The notes below the pieces were generated by a model. It saw only the letters and a program-made list of their open reading frames with translations. It ran no database searches and was not told where the DNA came from. A DNA stretch of 64,000 nucleotides from Ferdinandcohnia humi_A (GTDB lineage Bacteria > Bacillota > Bacilli > Bacillales > Bacillaceae_L), in contig JBLKRX010000015.1 in NCBI GenBank assembly GCA_047608075.1, forward strand, positions 1 to 64,000, written 5' to 3'. Of the stretch, positions 24,450 to 33,964 are shown one piece after another; the first letter of the stretch is position 1; the number at the start of each line of letters is the position of its first letter. The translations under genes and the position numbers were made by a program.

Positions 24450-25814
24450 ATGAAAAAGCAGAAGTATTTATCATTTATGTTGACTGTACTATTTGTTATC
24501 TCTGTTGTTCTTACTGGCTGTAAAGGTGACGGCCCAGGTTCAGAACCAGCAAGTGGTGATACTGATGAAAAGGATTCCGGTAAAACAGTTGTAAACTTCT
24601 GGACACCACAATGGGGAGACGCTGACCAAGAATGGTGGGAAAAGAATATTAAAGCTTACAACGAATCTCAAGATGAGGTTGTTGTAAAACTTGAAATCGT
24701 ACCTGGTGATGCATGGGATCAAAAAGTCGTTGCTGCACAAGCTGCAGGAACAAGCCCAGATATCATGACGATGAACTATAACAAAATTATTTTCTCTGCT
24801 GAACAAGGAAAAATATTACCTCTAGACGAATATGTAGATCCAGCTATTTTTGAAGATCTATATGATAACGTAAGAGATTTTGTATCGTTAGATGGAAAGC
24901 ATTATGCATACCCAATGCTTGGTGAGCCCTCATCAGTACTATTCTACAGAAAAGATATGTTCGAAGAAGCTGGCTTAGATCCAGAACAGCCACCAACTAC
25001 ATGGGATGAATTATTAGAGTATGGTAAAAAACTTACTAATGGTAACGTTTTTGGTCTAGCTGCTGCAGGTAACGCTGTTGAATATGGTTGGACACATTGG
25101 GGACTTCAAGGTATGGTTGGCGCAAAGCCAGTTAGTGATGATTGGTCAGAAGCAACAATTGTGAGTGAAGAATATAAAGAATTAATTACATTCTGGAATT
25201 CTTTATACCAAGAAGGAGTTCTACCTAAGCAAGCTTTAGGACCATATAACGACATTAAACCACTTGGTGAAGGTCAAGTAGCAATGCAAATTGGCGGTTC
25301 ATGGTCAATTGGTCAATTAAGAACTGATTATCCAGACCTATTAGATAAAATTGGTGTTGCTGTTATGCCAACAAATGATGGGAACCAAGAAAAAACAACA
25401 GCTTCCTTAGGTGGTTGGACTTTAACTATTGATGGAAATTCAAAACATCCACAGGAAGCAGCTGACTTTATCTCATGGCTATTAGCTGGGGATGAAGAAA
25501 TTATGGTTGATTTCTTCAAAAACGTAACAAAATTCTCTAAATTCCCTGCGCGCAAGTCAGTTGATGAAGTGCTAAGTGCAGATCCTGAAGGACAAAACGA
25601 TCCATGGAGAAAATTGATTGCTGAAAAAATTGTTCCATATACAGTAGCAGAGCCAATTTATGCATGGGAATTCAGTATGTCATATGCAACTGCATTAGAA
25701 CGCGTAATGCTTCAGGGTGAAGATATTGAAAAGTCGTTACAAACAGCTGAGAAAGAAATTAATGATTACATTAAAAACAATAACTACGCTGGAACCAACC
25801 CAAAAGCGAAATAG
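24450..25814 (+). CDS. Sugar ABC importer, lipoprotein solute-binding protein
   Basis: About 454 residues. A lipoprotein signal peptide ends in the lipobox LTGC (C24), followed by an acidic linker and a family 1 extracellular solute-binding domain (about residues 45-440). It is tethered outside the membrane and should bind oligosaccharides released by the GH183-type enzymes. ATG 24450 has GGGGAGG 10 bases upstream; an ATG nine bases earlier lies too close to that site. Followed by a hairpin and two permease genes. Confidence 0.9.
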   Translation: MKKQKYLSFMLTVLFVISVVLTGCKGDGPGSEPASGDTDEKDSGKTVVNFWTPQWGDADQEWWEKNIKAYNESQDEVVVKLEIVPGDAWDQKVVAAQAAGTSPDIMTMNYNKIIFSAEQGKILPLDEYVDPAIFEDLYDNVRDFVSLDGKHYAYPMLGEPSSVLFYRKDMFEEAGLDPEQPPTTWDELLEYGKKLTNGNVFGLAAAGNAVEYGWTHWGLQGMVGAKPVSDDWSEATIVSEEYKELITFWNSLYQEGVLPKQALGPYNDIKPLGEGQVAMQIGGSWSIGQLRTDYPDLLDKIGVAVMPTNDGNQEKTTASLGGWTLTIDGNSKHPQEAADFISWLLAGDEEIMVDFFKNVTKFSKFPARKSVDEVLSADPEGQNDPWRKLIAEKIVPYTVAEPIYAWEFSMSYATALERVMLQGEDIEKSLQTAEKEINDYIKNNNYAGTNPKAK

Positions 25815-25832
25815 TTGTTAAATAATTAATTG

Positions 25833-25868
25833 GGGTCTGGGAGAAGCAATCCTCAGACCCTGGTTTTT
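25833..25868 (+). terminator. Intra-operon hairpin between binding protein and permease
   Basis: A perfect stem GGGTCTG (25833-25839) / CAGACCC (25854-25860) is followed by TGGTTTTT. It lies immediately before the permease start. Such a partial terminator would keep the binding protein in excess of the permeases. Confidence 0.75.
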
Positions 25869-25871
25869 AGG

Positions 25872-26768
25872 ATGGTGAATAATTTGAACAAGCAATACTT
25901 ACTTAAAAAAAATGACGTGAAGACAGCATATTGGATGCTACTCCCCATTGTAGGTCTTTTAACAGTCTTTGTTGTCATCCCTCTAATTTATGCCATCTTC
26001 GTTAGTTTTTACGAGTGGAACTTTTACCAAGATTCAGTTTTTGTAGGTCTTACCAACTATATGATCGTTTTAAAGGATCCATTCTTTTATAAAGCAATCT
26101 GGACAGGTATAAAATTTGCTCTCATCGTTATCCCGATTCAATTTGTAGCTGCTTTCTTATTTGCACATATAATAAAAAATTTGAGTGCAAAAGTTGGCGG
26201 CATTGTTAAAACATCTATCTATATCCCACATGTTATCTCAGGTGTGGTAGCATCCGTAGTTTTTATGTTTATTTATCACTTTAACGGAGGATTTGCAAAC
26301 TATATCGTAGGATTGTTTGGAAGTGAGCCTATTGCGTGGCTTGCTGATGTAAAATATGCCCTTGGAAGTATATCATTACCTGCAATCTGGCTCGGCTTTG
26401 GTTTTACTACTTTGATTATTCTTGCCGGCATCAATGATATTCCAAACTCTTATTATGAAGCGGCCGAAATAGATGGTGCGAACATGTTTCATAAAATGTT
26501 CTATATAACCTTGCCATTATTAAAGAATGTATTTTTATATGTGATTGTTGTTGGATTAACGGGTGCAATCCAACAGTTTGATTTACCGTATATAATGACT
26601 AACGGTGGTCCTCTTAATGAGACAATGACACCAAACCTATTTATCTATACTCATTTCAAGAATGATCCTTATATGGGTTATACGATATCAGCTGCTTTAT
26701 TGCTATTTGTTTTAATAGGAACTTTATCAGCAATCATGTTCAAATTAATTAACTCGAAAAAAGATTGA
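25872..26768 (+). CDS. Sugar ABC importer permease 1 (MalF/UgpA type)
   Basis: About 298 residues with six membrane segments and the EAA loop EAAEIDGANMFHKMFYITLP (binding site for the ATPase). The start is either ATG 25872 or TTG 25884; the latter has GGATGGTG at good spacing. No ATPase gene lies in this operon, so a shared MsmX-type ATPase encoded elsewhere is expected, as for many Bacillus sugar importers. Confidence 0.9.
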   Translation: MVNNLNKQYLLKKNDVKTAYWMLLPIVGLLTVFVVIPLIYAIFVSFYEWNFYQDSVFVGLTNYMIVLKDPFFYKAIWTGIKFALIVIPIQFVAAFLFAHIIKNLSAKVGGIVKTSIYIPHVISGVVASVVFMFIYHFNGGFANYIVGLFGSEPIAWLADVKYALGSISLPAIWLGFGFTTLIILAGINDIPNSYYEAAEIDGANMFHKMFYITLPLLKNVFLYVIVVGLTGAIQQFDLPYIMTNGGPLNETMTPNLFIYTHFKNDPYMGYTISAALLLFVLIGTLSAIMFKLINSKKD

Positions 26769-26791
26769 TAAAGTGATCAGGGGGTGAGCAT

Positions 26792-27607
26792 ATGAAAAAA
26801 ATAAAGAAGAGTCTTTTAATAATATTAGGTTTGTTAGTAGCTTTACTATCGATTTTTCCATTATTTTGGATGGCATTAGCTGGTTTTAAACCTGAAAATG
26901 AGGTTCTAGGAATACCATTTAGATTCTTTCCAACAACTTGGGATTTCTCAAATTATGCAACATTAATACAAGATATTGAATTTTTAAGATCAATGGGAAT
27001 CACATTTTTAGGGGCTGTGATTTTTACGATTCTTGTAATCTTTGTAAATTCAATGGGAGCATATGTATTTGCCAGATTACATTTCCCACTTAAAAATTTC
27101 TTATTTATCTACGTCATTATGACAATGTTTATACCATCAATGGCTATATTAATTCCGTCCTATATTGTCGTTGCAAAATTAAAAATGCTTAATACCCTTG
27201 CAGTTTTAGTACTGCCAGGTGTGGCATCAGCAATGAATATGTTTTTAATGCGTCAATTTTATTTAAATATCCCAACAGAGCTTGAAGAGGCTGCCTTAAT
27301 TGATGGTGCATCAAGATTTAAGATTTACCGCCATATCTTCTTACCTTTATCTGTTCCAGTATTTGTTCTAGTTGGGATTGGATCATTTTTAGGATTTTGG
27401 AATGCCTTAATATGGCCAATTATGACAATATCTAATGAAAAAATGTATCAAATCATGCAATACTTAGCGTATTTTCGTTCGGCACAAGCCACAGAATGGG
27501 CAATGATCATGGCAGGTTCAACTATTGCTGCAATACCAACAATTATCTTATTTGCTATATTCCAGAAGTACCTAATTGAAGGGATCAAACTCTCTGGTAT
27601 CAAATAA
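26792..27607 (+). CDS. Sugar ABC importer permease 2 (MalG/UgpE type)
   Basis: 271 residues with six membrane segments and the EAA loop EEAALIDGASRFKIYRHIFLP. Forms the channel together with the preceding permease. Starts at ATG 26792 behind GGGGTGAG, 23 bases after permease 1. Confidence 0.92.
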   Translation: MKKIKKSLLIILGLLVALLSIFPLFWMALAGFKPENEVLGIPFRFFPTTWDFSNYATLIQDIEFLRSMGITFLGAVIFTILVIFVNSMGAYVFARLHFPLKNFLFIYVIMTMFIPSMAILIPSYIVVAKLKMLNTLAVLVLPGVASAMNMFLMRQFYLNIPTELEEAALIDGASRFKIYRHIFLPLSVPVFVLVGIGSFLGFWNALIWPIMTISNEKMYQIMQYLAYFRSAQATEWAMIMAGSTIAAIPTIILFAIFQKYLIEGIKLSGIK

Positions 27608-27642
27608 TGAAACGAAATGAAAAGATATAAGGGATGGTGACG

Positions 27643-29886
27643 ATGATTTTACTTGAATCTAATTCGATATCTATTTCATTTAGTAAAGAATCTGGATCAA
27701 TTTGTAGTTTAGTAGATAAACAAAAGGGCATTGAATATATTTCTGGGGAATTATCATCTTGCCCTTTTCGGGTTGATCTTGGAGGAGAAATCATTAGTGA
27801 CTTTACTAGTTTTTCTTATATTTTGGATGAGAAAGAAGTGGATAAAATTGGATATCGCTTCATCTGGACTATAACGGAAAATATAAGAGTAAATGCTTAC
27901 GTAATGATAGCTTCAGAATCAAATGAAATAACCTTTGAATGTGAGGTTTATAATGCTTCTGAAAAAGAAATTACTAGTCTTGAATATCCGATTATCCCAA
28001 ATATAGGGAAAATTACAGAGAACGGTAAGAACGACTACTTCGCACATAGCTTAGCAACTGGCTTTAAAATCCATAATCCTTTAGATAATTTTTCGAAAGA
28101 TTCGAACGGGTTTAGATATATACCGTACCCTGAAGGTTTTTCTGGGGCTACCATGCAATTTTTTAGCTACTATGGATTAGGAAAAGGGGGACTTTATTTT
28201 GCAACCTATGATGGAGAGAGCTATTCAAAATGGTTGAATTTTTATAGAAATGACAACGAATTGCTTGAAGCTTCCTTTATTCATGGGTGTGAGGATATTG
28301 GACCAGGTAAAGGAATAAACGTAAGTTATCCTATCGTTGTAAGAACATTACAAGGAGAAGACTGGTACGAGGCAGCAGATATTTATAAGAATTGGGCAGT
28401 CAACCAGTATTGGTGCCAAAATGGGCTACTTTCTGATTATGATAATAGGAATAAATCCGAATGGTTACTAAATGAGATTGGTCTTTCAACATTCGGTATA
28501 AATGCCGGAGCGGATCGTGCAGAGTGGATCGATAAATATCATGAGTATATTCCGACAAAAATGTTTCATATACTAGGACCGGACTGGACGCAAAAGATAC
28601 AAAGCTTTGGTAATGGTGTACCTGGTGGATACGAAGATTGGTTTCCAACAAAATTTAACAATGCAACATTACAAGCAATAGAATCGAATGGGGATAAATA
28701 CGCTCCTTTTGAGTTTGACTATTTATTTAATATCAATGGTGCAGATGGCGAGAAAGGGAAAAAAGCTTTTCAAAAAATACCAAAGGACCCAACGAAGAGC
28801 ATTGATAAGTATCATTTTCCATTTGTTTGTCCCGTAGACCCTTATGTGAAAGACCTACATGTTCGTCGGGATGAAACTCTTATGACTGAAAAAAATGTGG
28901 ACTCTATCTATTATGATATTTCCGCTAACAATATTATGAAAAATTGCTTGGATGAATCACATGGCCATACAAAGGGTGCAGGAAGACAGATCACAATGGC
29001 CTATCGAGAAAATTATATCAGTACAAAAGAGGCAATTACTCGTGCTGCTAATGGAAGATATACCCCGATGGGAACTGAAATGATAAACGAAGTGTTTCTT
29101 GATGTACTAGATTATTATCAGGCACGTGCCGGAGGACAACCAGCAGCACCACTTGAAGGCTGGAATATTAGAGAACTATTGAAGTCTGGAAAAGCCGAAC
29201 TTATCCCGATGTTTACGTATGTATATCATGAATATGGTGCAGTCAGACTAGATGGCTGGGGAAAGCTTGTAGAAGAAATCGGCAATTTATTTTATTTTAC
29301 AGTAGCTCGGACGTATTTATGGGGTGGACTATATGAGCTTAATTATGAGTATAGCCCAATGGAAGTATGTAATGATAGGGAAAATACCCCTAATGAGCAT
29401 TATTACCCGTTTGAACCAAGAGGTTATAAATTTTCACCAGAAAGGGCTGCGTATATTGCTAGATTTGCAGAATTAAGAACGGGGTTAGGTAATAAATATT
29501 TAGCATACGGTAAAATGCTAAGACCGTTGGAGTTTACGACAAATACCACTAACCTCAATTGGTTTCAATACAATTGTTCGAAGGAATTTGTAGAATACAA
29601 TGACTCTGGAATACTTACAGTAAATACTATTATCCATTCTGCATGGCAGTATCAAGATAAAAGCATTGGTTTGTTTTTTGCAAATGTAGATATTCAGAAA
29701 CAAAAAATAAACATCACATTGGATATGAGAAATTACGAATTAATAAATCGTGAAGAAGTAAAGGTTCATAGCATTTCAGAAGATGGAAAAACTGAATTAT
29801 TTACGATAAAAACGAATGAAGAGAGAAGCCTTGGAATTGAAGTACCTGGTAGAAGTGTAATAATGGTTGAGATATTTGAAAATTAA
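27643..29886 (+). CDS. Large glycoside-hydrolase-like protein (DUF6259-like)
   Basis: About 747 residues, no signal peptide, so cytoplasmic. An N-terminal beta-sandwich-like region (about 1-250) is followed by a putative TIM barrel. The barrel contains VDSIYYDISANN, with an aspartate at a place typical of a nucleophile, and later MGTEMINEVFLD with glutamates. A beta-rich C terminus follows (about 650-747). I connect it from memory to DUF6259 proteins, which are poorly characterised carbohydrate-active enzymes; no activity is assigned. ATG 27643 or GTG/ATG up to 9 bases earlier may be the start. Its place between importer permeases and the GH183/GH172-type genes suggests it trims imported oligosaccharides. 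Confidence 0.65.
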   Translation: MILLESNSISISFSKESGSICSLVDKQKGIEYISGELSSCPFRVDLGGEIISDFTSFSYILDEKEVDKIGYRFIWTITENIRVNAYVMIASESNEITFECEVYNASEKEITSLEYPIIPNIGKITENGKNDYFAHSLATGFKIHNPLDNFSKDSNGFRYIPYPEGFSGATMQFFSYYGLGKGGLYFATYDGESYSKWLNFYRNDNELLEASFIHGCEDIGPGKGINVSYPIVVRTLQGEDWYEAADIYKNWAVNQYWCQNGLLSDYDNRNKSEWLLNEIGLSTFGINAGADRAEWIDKYHEYIPTKMFHILGPDWTQKIQSFGNGVPGGYEDWFPTKFNNATLQAIESNGDKYAPFEFDYLFNINGADGEKGKKAFQKIPKDPTKSIDKYHFPFVCPVDPYVKDLHVRRDETLMTEKNVDSIYYDISANNIMKNCLDESHGHTKGAGRQITMAYRENYISTKEAITRAANGRYTPMGTEMINEVFLDVLDYYQARAGGQPAAPLEGWNIRELLKSGKAELIPMFTYVYHEYGAVRLDGWGKLVEEIGNLFYFTVARTYLWGGLYELNYEYSPMEVCNDRENTPNEHYYPFEPRGYKFSPERAAYIARFAELRTGLGNKYLAYGKMLRPLEFTTNTTNLNWFQYNCSKEFVEYNDSGILTVNTIIHSAWQYQDKSIGLFFANVDIQKQKINITLDMRNYELINREEVKVHSISEDGKTELFTIKTNEERSLGIEVPGRSVIMVEIFEN

Positions 29887-29898
29887 GGTGAGAACAAC

Positions 29899-31044
29899 AT
29901 GAAAAATGGAAGTCTTTTAAAGAAATTTACGATTTTACTAGCTTTTATTCTACTTGCCGGGGCTTTATACCTATTTATAAATCAAGGAGAGTCATATAGT
30001 GTGAAAAAGCCAACTCCTAAGATTAAGGCAATAACTGTTTCAGAAATTGCAGCCATTACGGGTCAGGAATCAGTCAATAAAACAGAGGAACGTTATGATA
30101 TTAAAGGTACGGATTTAGGAAGTATTTTTGATATGAAAGGAAAGTTATATTTTGTTTTTGGAGATACATTTGGTGCAGGTAGTATGCTACCCCCTGGGAC
30201 AGGGTCTACTTCTTACTGGAGATCAAATGTCGTTGGGTACTCAACTGACATGGATCCATCTGATGGTGTCAAATTGGATGGATTTCTAGAGGATGTTAAT
30301 GGAAAAGCGAAAGAAATAATTCCTTCTAATAAGATTCAAGGTAACCATTTAACATCAATTCCAACATATGGGGTTGCTTTAGAGAATAATATGTATCTTT
30401 TTTATATGGCAGTTGATAGCTGGGGAGATCCCGGGGTGTGGAACACATCGTTTTCAGGTGTATACAAATCGAGTGATGAAGGAAAGACGTGGGAGCCAGT
30501 CGAGGACTTACAGTGGGATGGAGGTAGCAACTTTATACAGGTAGCAATTGTAAAACCAGACCAAAACAAAGAAGTGTTAGGTGATGATATCTATTTTTAT
30601 GGTGTCAAAGCAGGCAGGTATAGCTCCATTCAGTTAATGAAAGTTAATAAAGATAAAATTGAGGACATGAATAGCTATCTATATTTTACTGGAACAGATT
30701 CTGATGGGAAACCACAATGGACAAGTCAAGAAAAAGAGGCAAAAGATATTCTGAAAACTACTGCAGGAGAGCTTTCGGTAGTATGGAATTCCGAATTACA
30801 ACGTTGGATAATGACGTATATAAATGGTACAACGACAAATATTGATATTGTGGAAGCGGAAAATCCTTGGGGACCTTGGACTGATCCTATGGTTATGGTA
30901 GCCCAAAGTGATTACCCAGGATTATATGGTTCCTATATGCATCCTGCATTCATTAAAAATGAAGGGAAAACCATTTATTTTTCGATGTCACGCTGGGGTA
31001 CATATAACAGTTATATCATGAAAGCAGATTTAGAATTAGAATAG
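29899..31044 (+). CDS. DUF4185 / GH183-type endo-D-arabinanase-like protein, membrane-anchored
   Basis: 381 residues. An N-terminal uncleaved-looking membrane anchor (about residues 9-27) is followed by a single beta-propeller-type domain. Family hallmarks are YDIKGTDLG (GTDLG at 70-74), FVFGDTFG (about 87) and the C-terminal YMHPAF segment. GH183, formerly DUF4185, contains endo-alpha-1,5-D-arabinanases. The enzyme would face outside and shorten polymer close to the importer. It lies 12 bases after the previous gene behind AAGGTGAG, and 29 bases before the second GH172-type gene. Confidence 0.85.
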   Translation: MKNGSLLKKFTILLAFILLAGALYLFINQGESYSVKKPTPKIKAITVSEIAAITGQESVNKTEERYDIKGTDLGSIFDMKGKLYFVFGDTFGAGSMLPPGTGSTSYWRSNVVGYSTDMDPSDGVKLDGFLEDVNGKAKEIIPSNKIQGNHLTSIPTYGVALENNMYLFYMAVDSWGDPGVWNTSFSGVYKSSDEGKTWEPVEDLQWDGGSNFIQVAIVKPDQNKEVLGDDIYFYGVKAGRYSSIQLMKVNKDKIEDMNSYLYFTGTDSDGKPQWTSQEKEAKDILKTTAGELSVVWNSELQRWIMTYINGTTTNIDIVEAENPWGPWTDPMVMVAQSDYPGLYGSYMHPAFIKNEGKTIYFSMSRWGTYNSYIMKADLELE

Positions 31045-31073
31045 AACATTGATAAAAATTGGAGGAATCAACT

Positions 31074-32150
31074 ATGTTTAACGGACTAGGAATGAGTTTA
31101 GGACAATTATCACGCTTATCACATGCAAAAACACGCTCGATTAGCCCTGAAAACTTTACTGGTGAAAAAGGTAAAGGCGGTATGGCTACTGAAGGAACAG
31201 GAGCACAAGCCTCAAGAGATTTAGGCCAAGGCTGGAAGGTATCACCTTCAGTACATGTAAAAGCTAATTCAACGATTACAATGGCAGAGATCGATGGTCC
31301 AGGTGCAATTCAACATATTTGGCTAACCTGTTTTCCACCTTCCTGGAGATACCTTATATTGCGAATGTATTGGGATGGTGAAGAAACTCCGTCTGTTGAA
31401 GTACCAATCGGTGATTTCTTCTGTAATGGTTGGGGAGAACGTAGTAATGTAAATTCCATTCCAGTAGCAGTTAATCCAGCCGGAGGCATGAATTGTTACT
31501 GGGAGATGCCTTTCCGAAAGTCGGCTAAGATAACAGTTGAAAATATTTCTGAAAACGATGAAGTACTTTATTACCAAGTTGATTATACTTTAACAAGTAT
31601 ACCTGAGGATGTAGCCTATTTCCATGCACAATGGAGAAGAAGTAACCCACTAAGTTATAAAGATGTACATACTATCCTTGATGGTGTGAAAGGTCATGGA
31701 CATTATGTAGGAACATATATCGCATGGGGAGTAAACAATTGCGGTTGGTGGGGAGAAGGAGAAATTAAATTTTATTTAGATGGTGACAAAGAATTTCCAA
31801 CGATTTGTGGAACCGGAACTGAAGATTATTTTGGAGGAGCATGGAATTGGGAACAACCAAAAGGGGAGTACGGTACATACTCAACTCCTTATTTAGGAAT
31901 GCACCAAGTCATTAAACCGGATGGATTATATAAGAGTCAACAACGATTTGGGATGTACCGTTGGCATGTGATGGACCCAATTCGTTTTGAAGAGGATTTA
32001 AAGGTAACGATTCAAGCATTAGGCTGGCGTTCAGGTGGTAGATACTTACCGTTACAGGACGATATTGCATCCACAGCGTTTTGGTATCAAGCTGAACCAC
32101 ATAACACGTACCCTATTTTACCGGGAAAAGATGATTTGGAAGTGATTTAG
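31074..32150 (+). CDS. DUF2961 / GH172-type glycoside hydrolase, paralogue 2
   Basis: 358 residues, cytoplasmic. Hallmarks: LRMYWDGEETPSVEVPIGDFF, GWWGEGEI and CGTGTEDYFGGAW. The glutamates of the last two (E228, E250) lie 22 residues apart, as in paralogue 1. The two paralogues differ widely outside the motifs, so distinct linkages or chain ends are likely. ATG 31074 is chosen with GGAGGAA 7 bases upstream. Last gene of the importer operon; a terminator follows. Confidence 0.87.
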   Translation: MFNGLGMSLGQLSRLSHAKTRSISPENFTGEKGKGGMATEGTGAQASRDLGQGWKVSPSVHVKANSTITMAEIDGPGAIQHIWLTCFPPSWRYLILRMYWDGEETPSVEVPIGDFFCNGWGERSNVNSIPVAVNPAGGMNCYWEMPFRKSAKITVENISENDEVLYYQVDYTLTSIPEDVAYFHAQWRRSNPLSYKDVHTILDGVKGHGHYVGTYIAWGVNNCGWWGEGEIKFYLDGDKEFPTICGTGTEDYFGGAWNWEQPKGEYGTYSTPYLGMHQVIKPDGLYKSQQRFGMYRWHVMDPIRFEEDLKVTIQALGWRSGGRYLPLQDDIASTAFWYQAEPHNTYPILPGKDDLEVI

Positions 32151-32164
32151 ATAATTAGATGATG

Positions 32165-32196
32165 AGGCCTCAAAGAATGGAGGCCTTTTCTTTTTA
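32165..32196 (+). terminator. Terminator of the importer operon
   Basis: AGGCCTC (32165-32171) pairs with GAGGCCT (32180-32186) and is followed by TTTTCTTTTT. Confidence 0.85.
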
Positions 32197-32237
32197 ACCA
32201 TAATTTTGATTGTTTATGGATTGGAGGTTAATTCCAT

Positions 32238-32909
32238 ATGGTTCCTCTCATTAAAGTGGAAAATGTGGTTCGTGAATATGGAAAAGGTGAAAACGTAATT
32301 CAAGTCTTAAAAGATATTAACTTATCAATCGAACCGAATACATTAGTTGCTTTAAAAGGCAGGTCAGGTTCTGGGAAAACAACCTTATTAAATTTGATGG
32401 GCGCCTTAGACTGTCCAACTAAAGGGGATATTTTCTTTGAGAATTGTAACATAGGAAATTTCTCGGAGATGGAACGTACAGAATTTAGGAGGAAAAAAAT
32501 CGGCTTTATTTTTCAATCCTTTGGGCTAATACCGTTAATGACGGTTGAAGAGAATATCGAATTTGGTCTTCGAGTGGCAGGTATTCCGCGGGATGAGTGG
32601 GGGGAAAGAGTAAAAGAGGTAATTGAGCATGTTCGTTTAATGAAAAGAGCAAAGCACCACCCTTTTGAATTATCAGGTGGTGAACAACAACGATGTGCCA
32701 TTGCTAGAGCAATTGCCCCAGCACCTTCCGTCATTCTCGCTGATGAACCAACTGCAGAGCTGGATAGTAAGACAGCTTTTCAGATGATTACACGATTTAA
32801 GCAGCTTGTGGAGGCAAAAAAAACAACGATAATCATGACAACTCACGATCCAGCTATATTGGAAATGATTGAGCATGTCTATGAATTGGAGGATGGGAAA
32901 ATTGAATGA
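32238..32909 (+). CDS. ABC transporter ATPase 1 (LolD/MacB type)
   Basis: 223 residues. Walker A GRSGSGKTT, Q-loop FIFQSFGLIP, signature LSGGEQQR and Walker B VILADEPTAELDS are complete. A member of the MacB/LolD/FtsE branch, which drives mechanotransmission rather than substrate passage. The membrane-fusion lipoprotein gene starts eight bases before its stop, so they are co-translated. A ribosome site GGAGG lies about 12 bases before ATG 32238. Confidence 0.92.
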   Translation: MVPLIKVENVVREYGKGENVIQVLKDINLSIEPNTLVALKGRSGSGKTTLLNLMGALDCPTKGDIFFENCNIGNFSEMERTEFRRKKIGFIFQSFGLIPLMTVEENIEFGLRVAGIPRDEWGERVKEVIEHVRLMKRAKHHPFELSGGEQQRCAIARAIAPAPSVILADEPTAELDSKTAFQMITRFKQLVEAKKTTIIMTTHDPAILEMIEHVYELEDGKIE

Positions 32910-33951
32910 AAATGGTCAAACAACCTTACAGCGTTTTCGTTCTAAGCTGCTCATAGGAACAATTACTTGCTTAATGGTTTTCCCTATATCAGCTTGTTCT
33001 TTCTTACCGAAGGAAGAACCTGTTCTGGCTCCACCATTAGTCGAGCCAGCTAAAGTTGAATATGATGTATCAGAAGTTAAAAAAGGTAGCATTGTCAAAA
33101 GGGTTAAAGGTGTTGGTAGCTTATATCCTGTTGAAAATCATAATTTGTCTTACCCAGAATCGGGTGGAAGAATAAGTAAAATCAATGTGAAAGAAGGAGA
33201 CAATGTTAGAAAGGGGCAAGTACTTGCTGAAATTGAAACGGGAAATCTACGGTTTGACCTTGCACAAACAGAAATCGAATTAAAAAAAGCTGAAATACAT
33301 CTGAAGCAACTACAGAATCAACAATTAGATCAATATGCTATCGAGATAGCTAAACTAGATGTGCAATCGGTAAAAAATCGTGTGCAGCATTTGAAGGAGC
33401 TTCTATCGAAATCACAACTTATTTCTCCACTTACTGGCATTGTCACATTTGTAGGGGATCAAAAAGCTGGAGATGTAATTGAAGCCTTTCAATCAATCAT
33501 CCAAGTTGCTGATACTAGCAAACTGCAACTATTATATACTGCGATTTCTACGGATGTAATTGCTGATGTAAAGCTAGGAATGTCAGCTAGCCTGTCAAGT
33601 AATGGGGAAACATTAAATGGAAAGGTTGTTCAAACACCACAGGATGTTCCCAATGATGTCATCGGAACGAATGAAGAGATGTACAAGAAAAGTCTATTAA
33701 TAAGTTTAGATAAATTGCCTAAAGATGCACAGGTAGGAGATATGGTAGATTTTGAAGTTATCACACAAAAGAAGGATAATGCGCTTATTATTCCCAAAAA
33801 TGCGTTACGTACAGCTATGGGTAGAAGCTATGTTCAAATTCTAGATGAGAAATCCAAGAAGGAAGTAGATATTGAGGTAGGAATTGTTACTGATACAGAG
33901 GTTGAGGTGTTAAAAGGTCTAAACGAAGGGGATAAAGTAATACTTAAATAG
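32902..33951 (+). CDS. Membrane-fusion (HlyD/MacA-type) lipoprotein
   Basis: About 349 residues. A hydrophobic signal sequence ends in a lipobox-like ISAC (C32), followed by a biotinyl-lipoyl-like half (SYPESGGRISKINVKEGDNV), a coiled coil (about residues 115-170), the second lipoyl half (ISPLTGIVTFVGD) and beta-barrel domains. TTG 32902 is chosen: GGAGG lies 7 bases upstream and the ATG at 32893 is too close to it. The adaptor should link the permease to the cell wall space. Confidence 0.85.
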   Translation: MNENGQTTLQRFRSKLLIGTITCLMVFPISACSFLPKEEPVLAPPLVEPAKVEYDVSEVKKGSIVKRVKGVGSLYPVENHNLSYPESGGRISKINVKEGDNVRKGQVLAEIETGNLRFDLAQTEIELKKAEIHLKQLQNQQLDQYAIEIAKLDVQSVKNRVQHLKELLSKSQLISPLTGIVTFVGDQKAGDVIEAFQSIIQVADTSKLQLLYTAISTDVIADVKLGMSASLSSNGETLNGKVVQTPQDVPNDVIGTNEEMYKKSLLISLDKLPKDAQVGDMVDFEVITQKKDNALIIPKNALRTAMGRSYVQILDEKSKKEVDIEVGIVTDTEVEVLKGLNEGDKVILK

Positions 33952-33964
33952 GAGGAAAGCTTTC

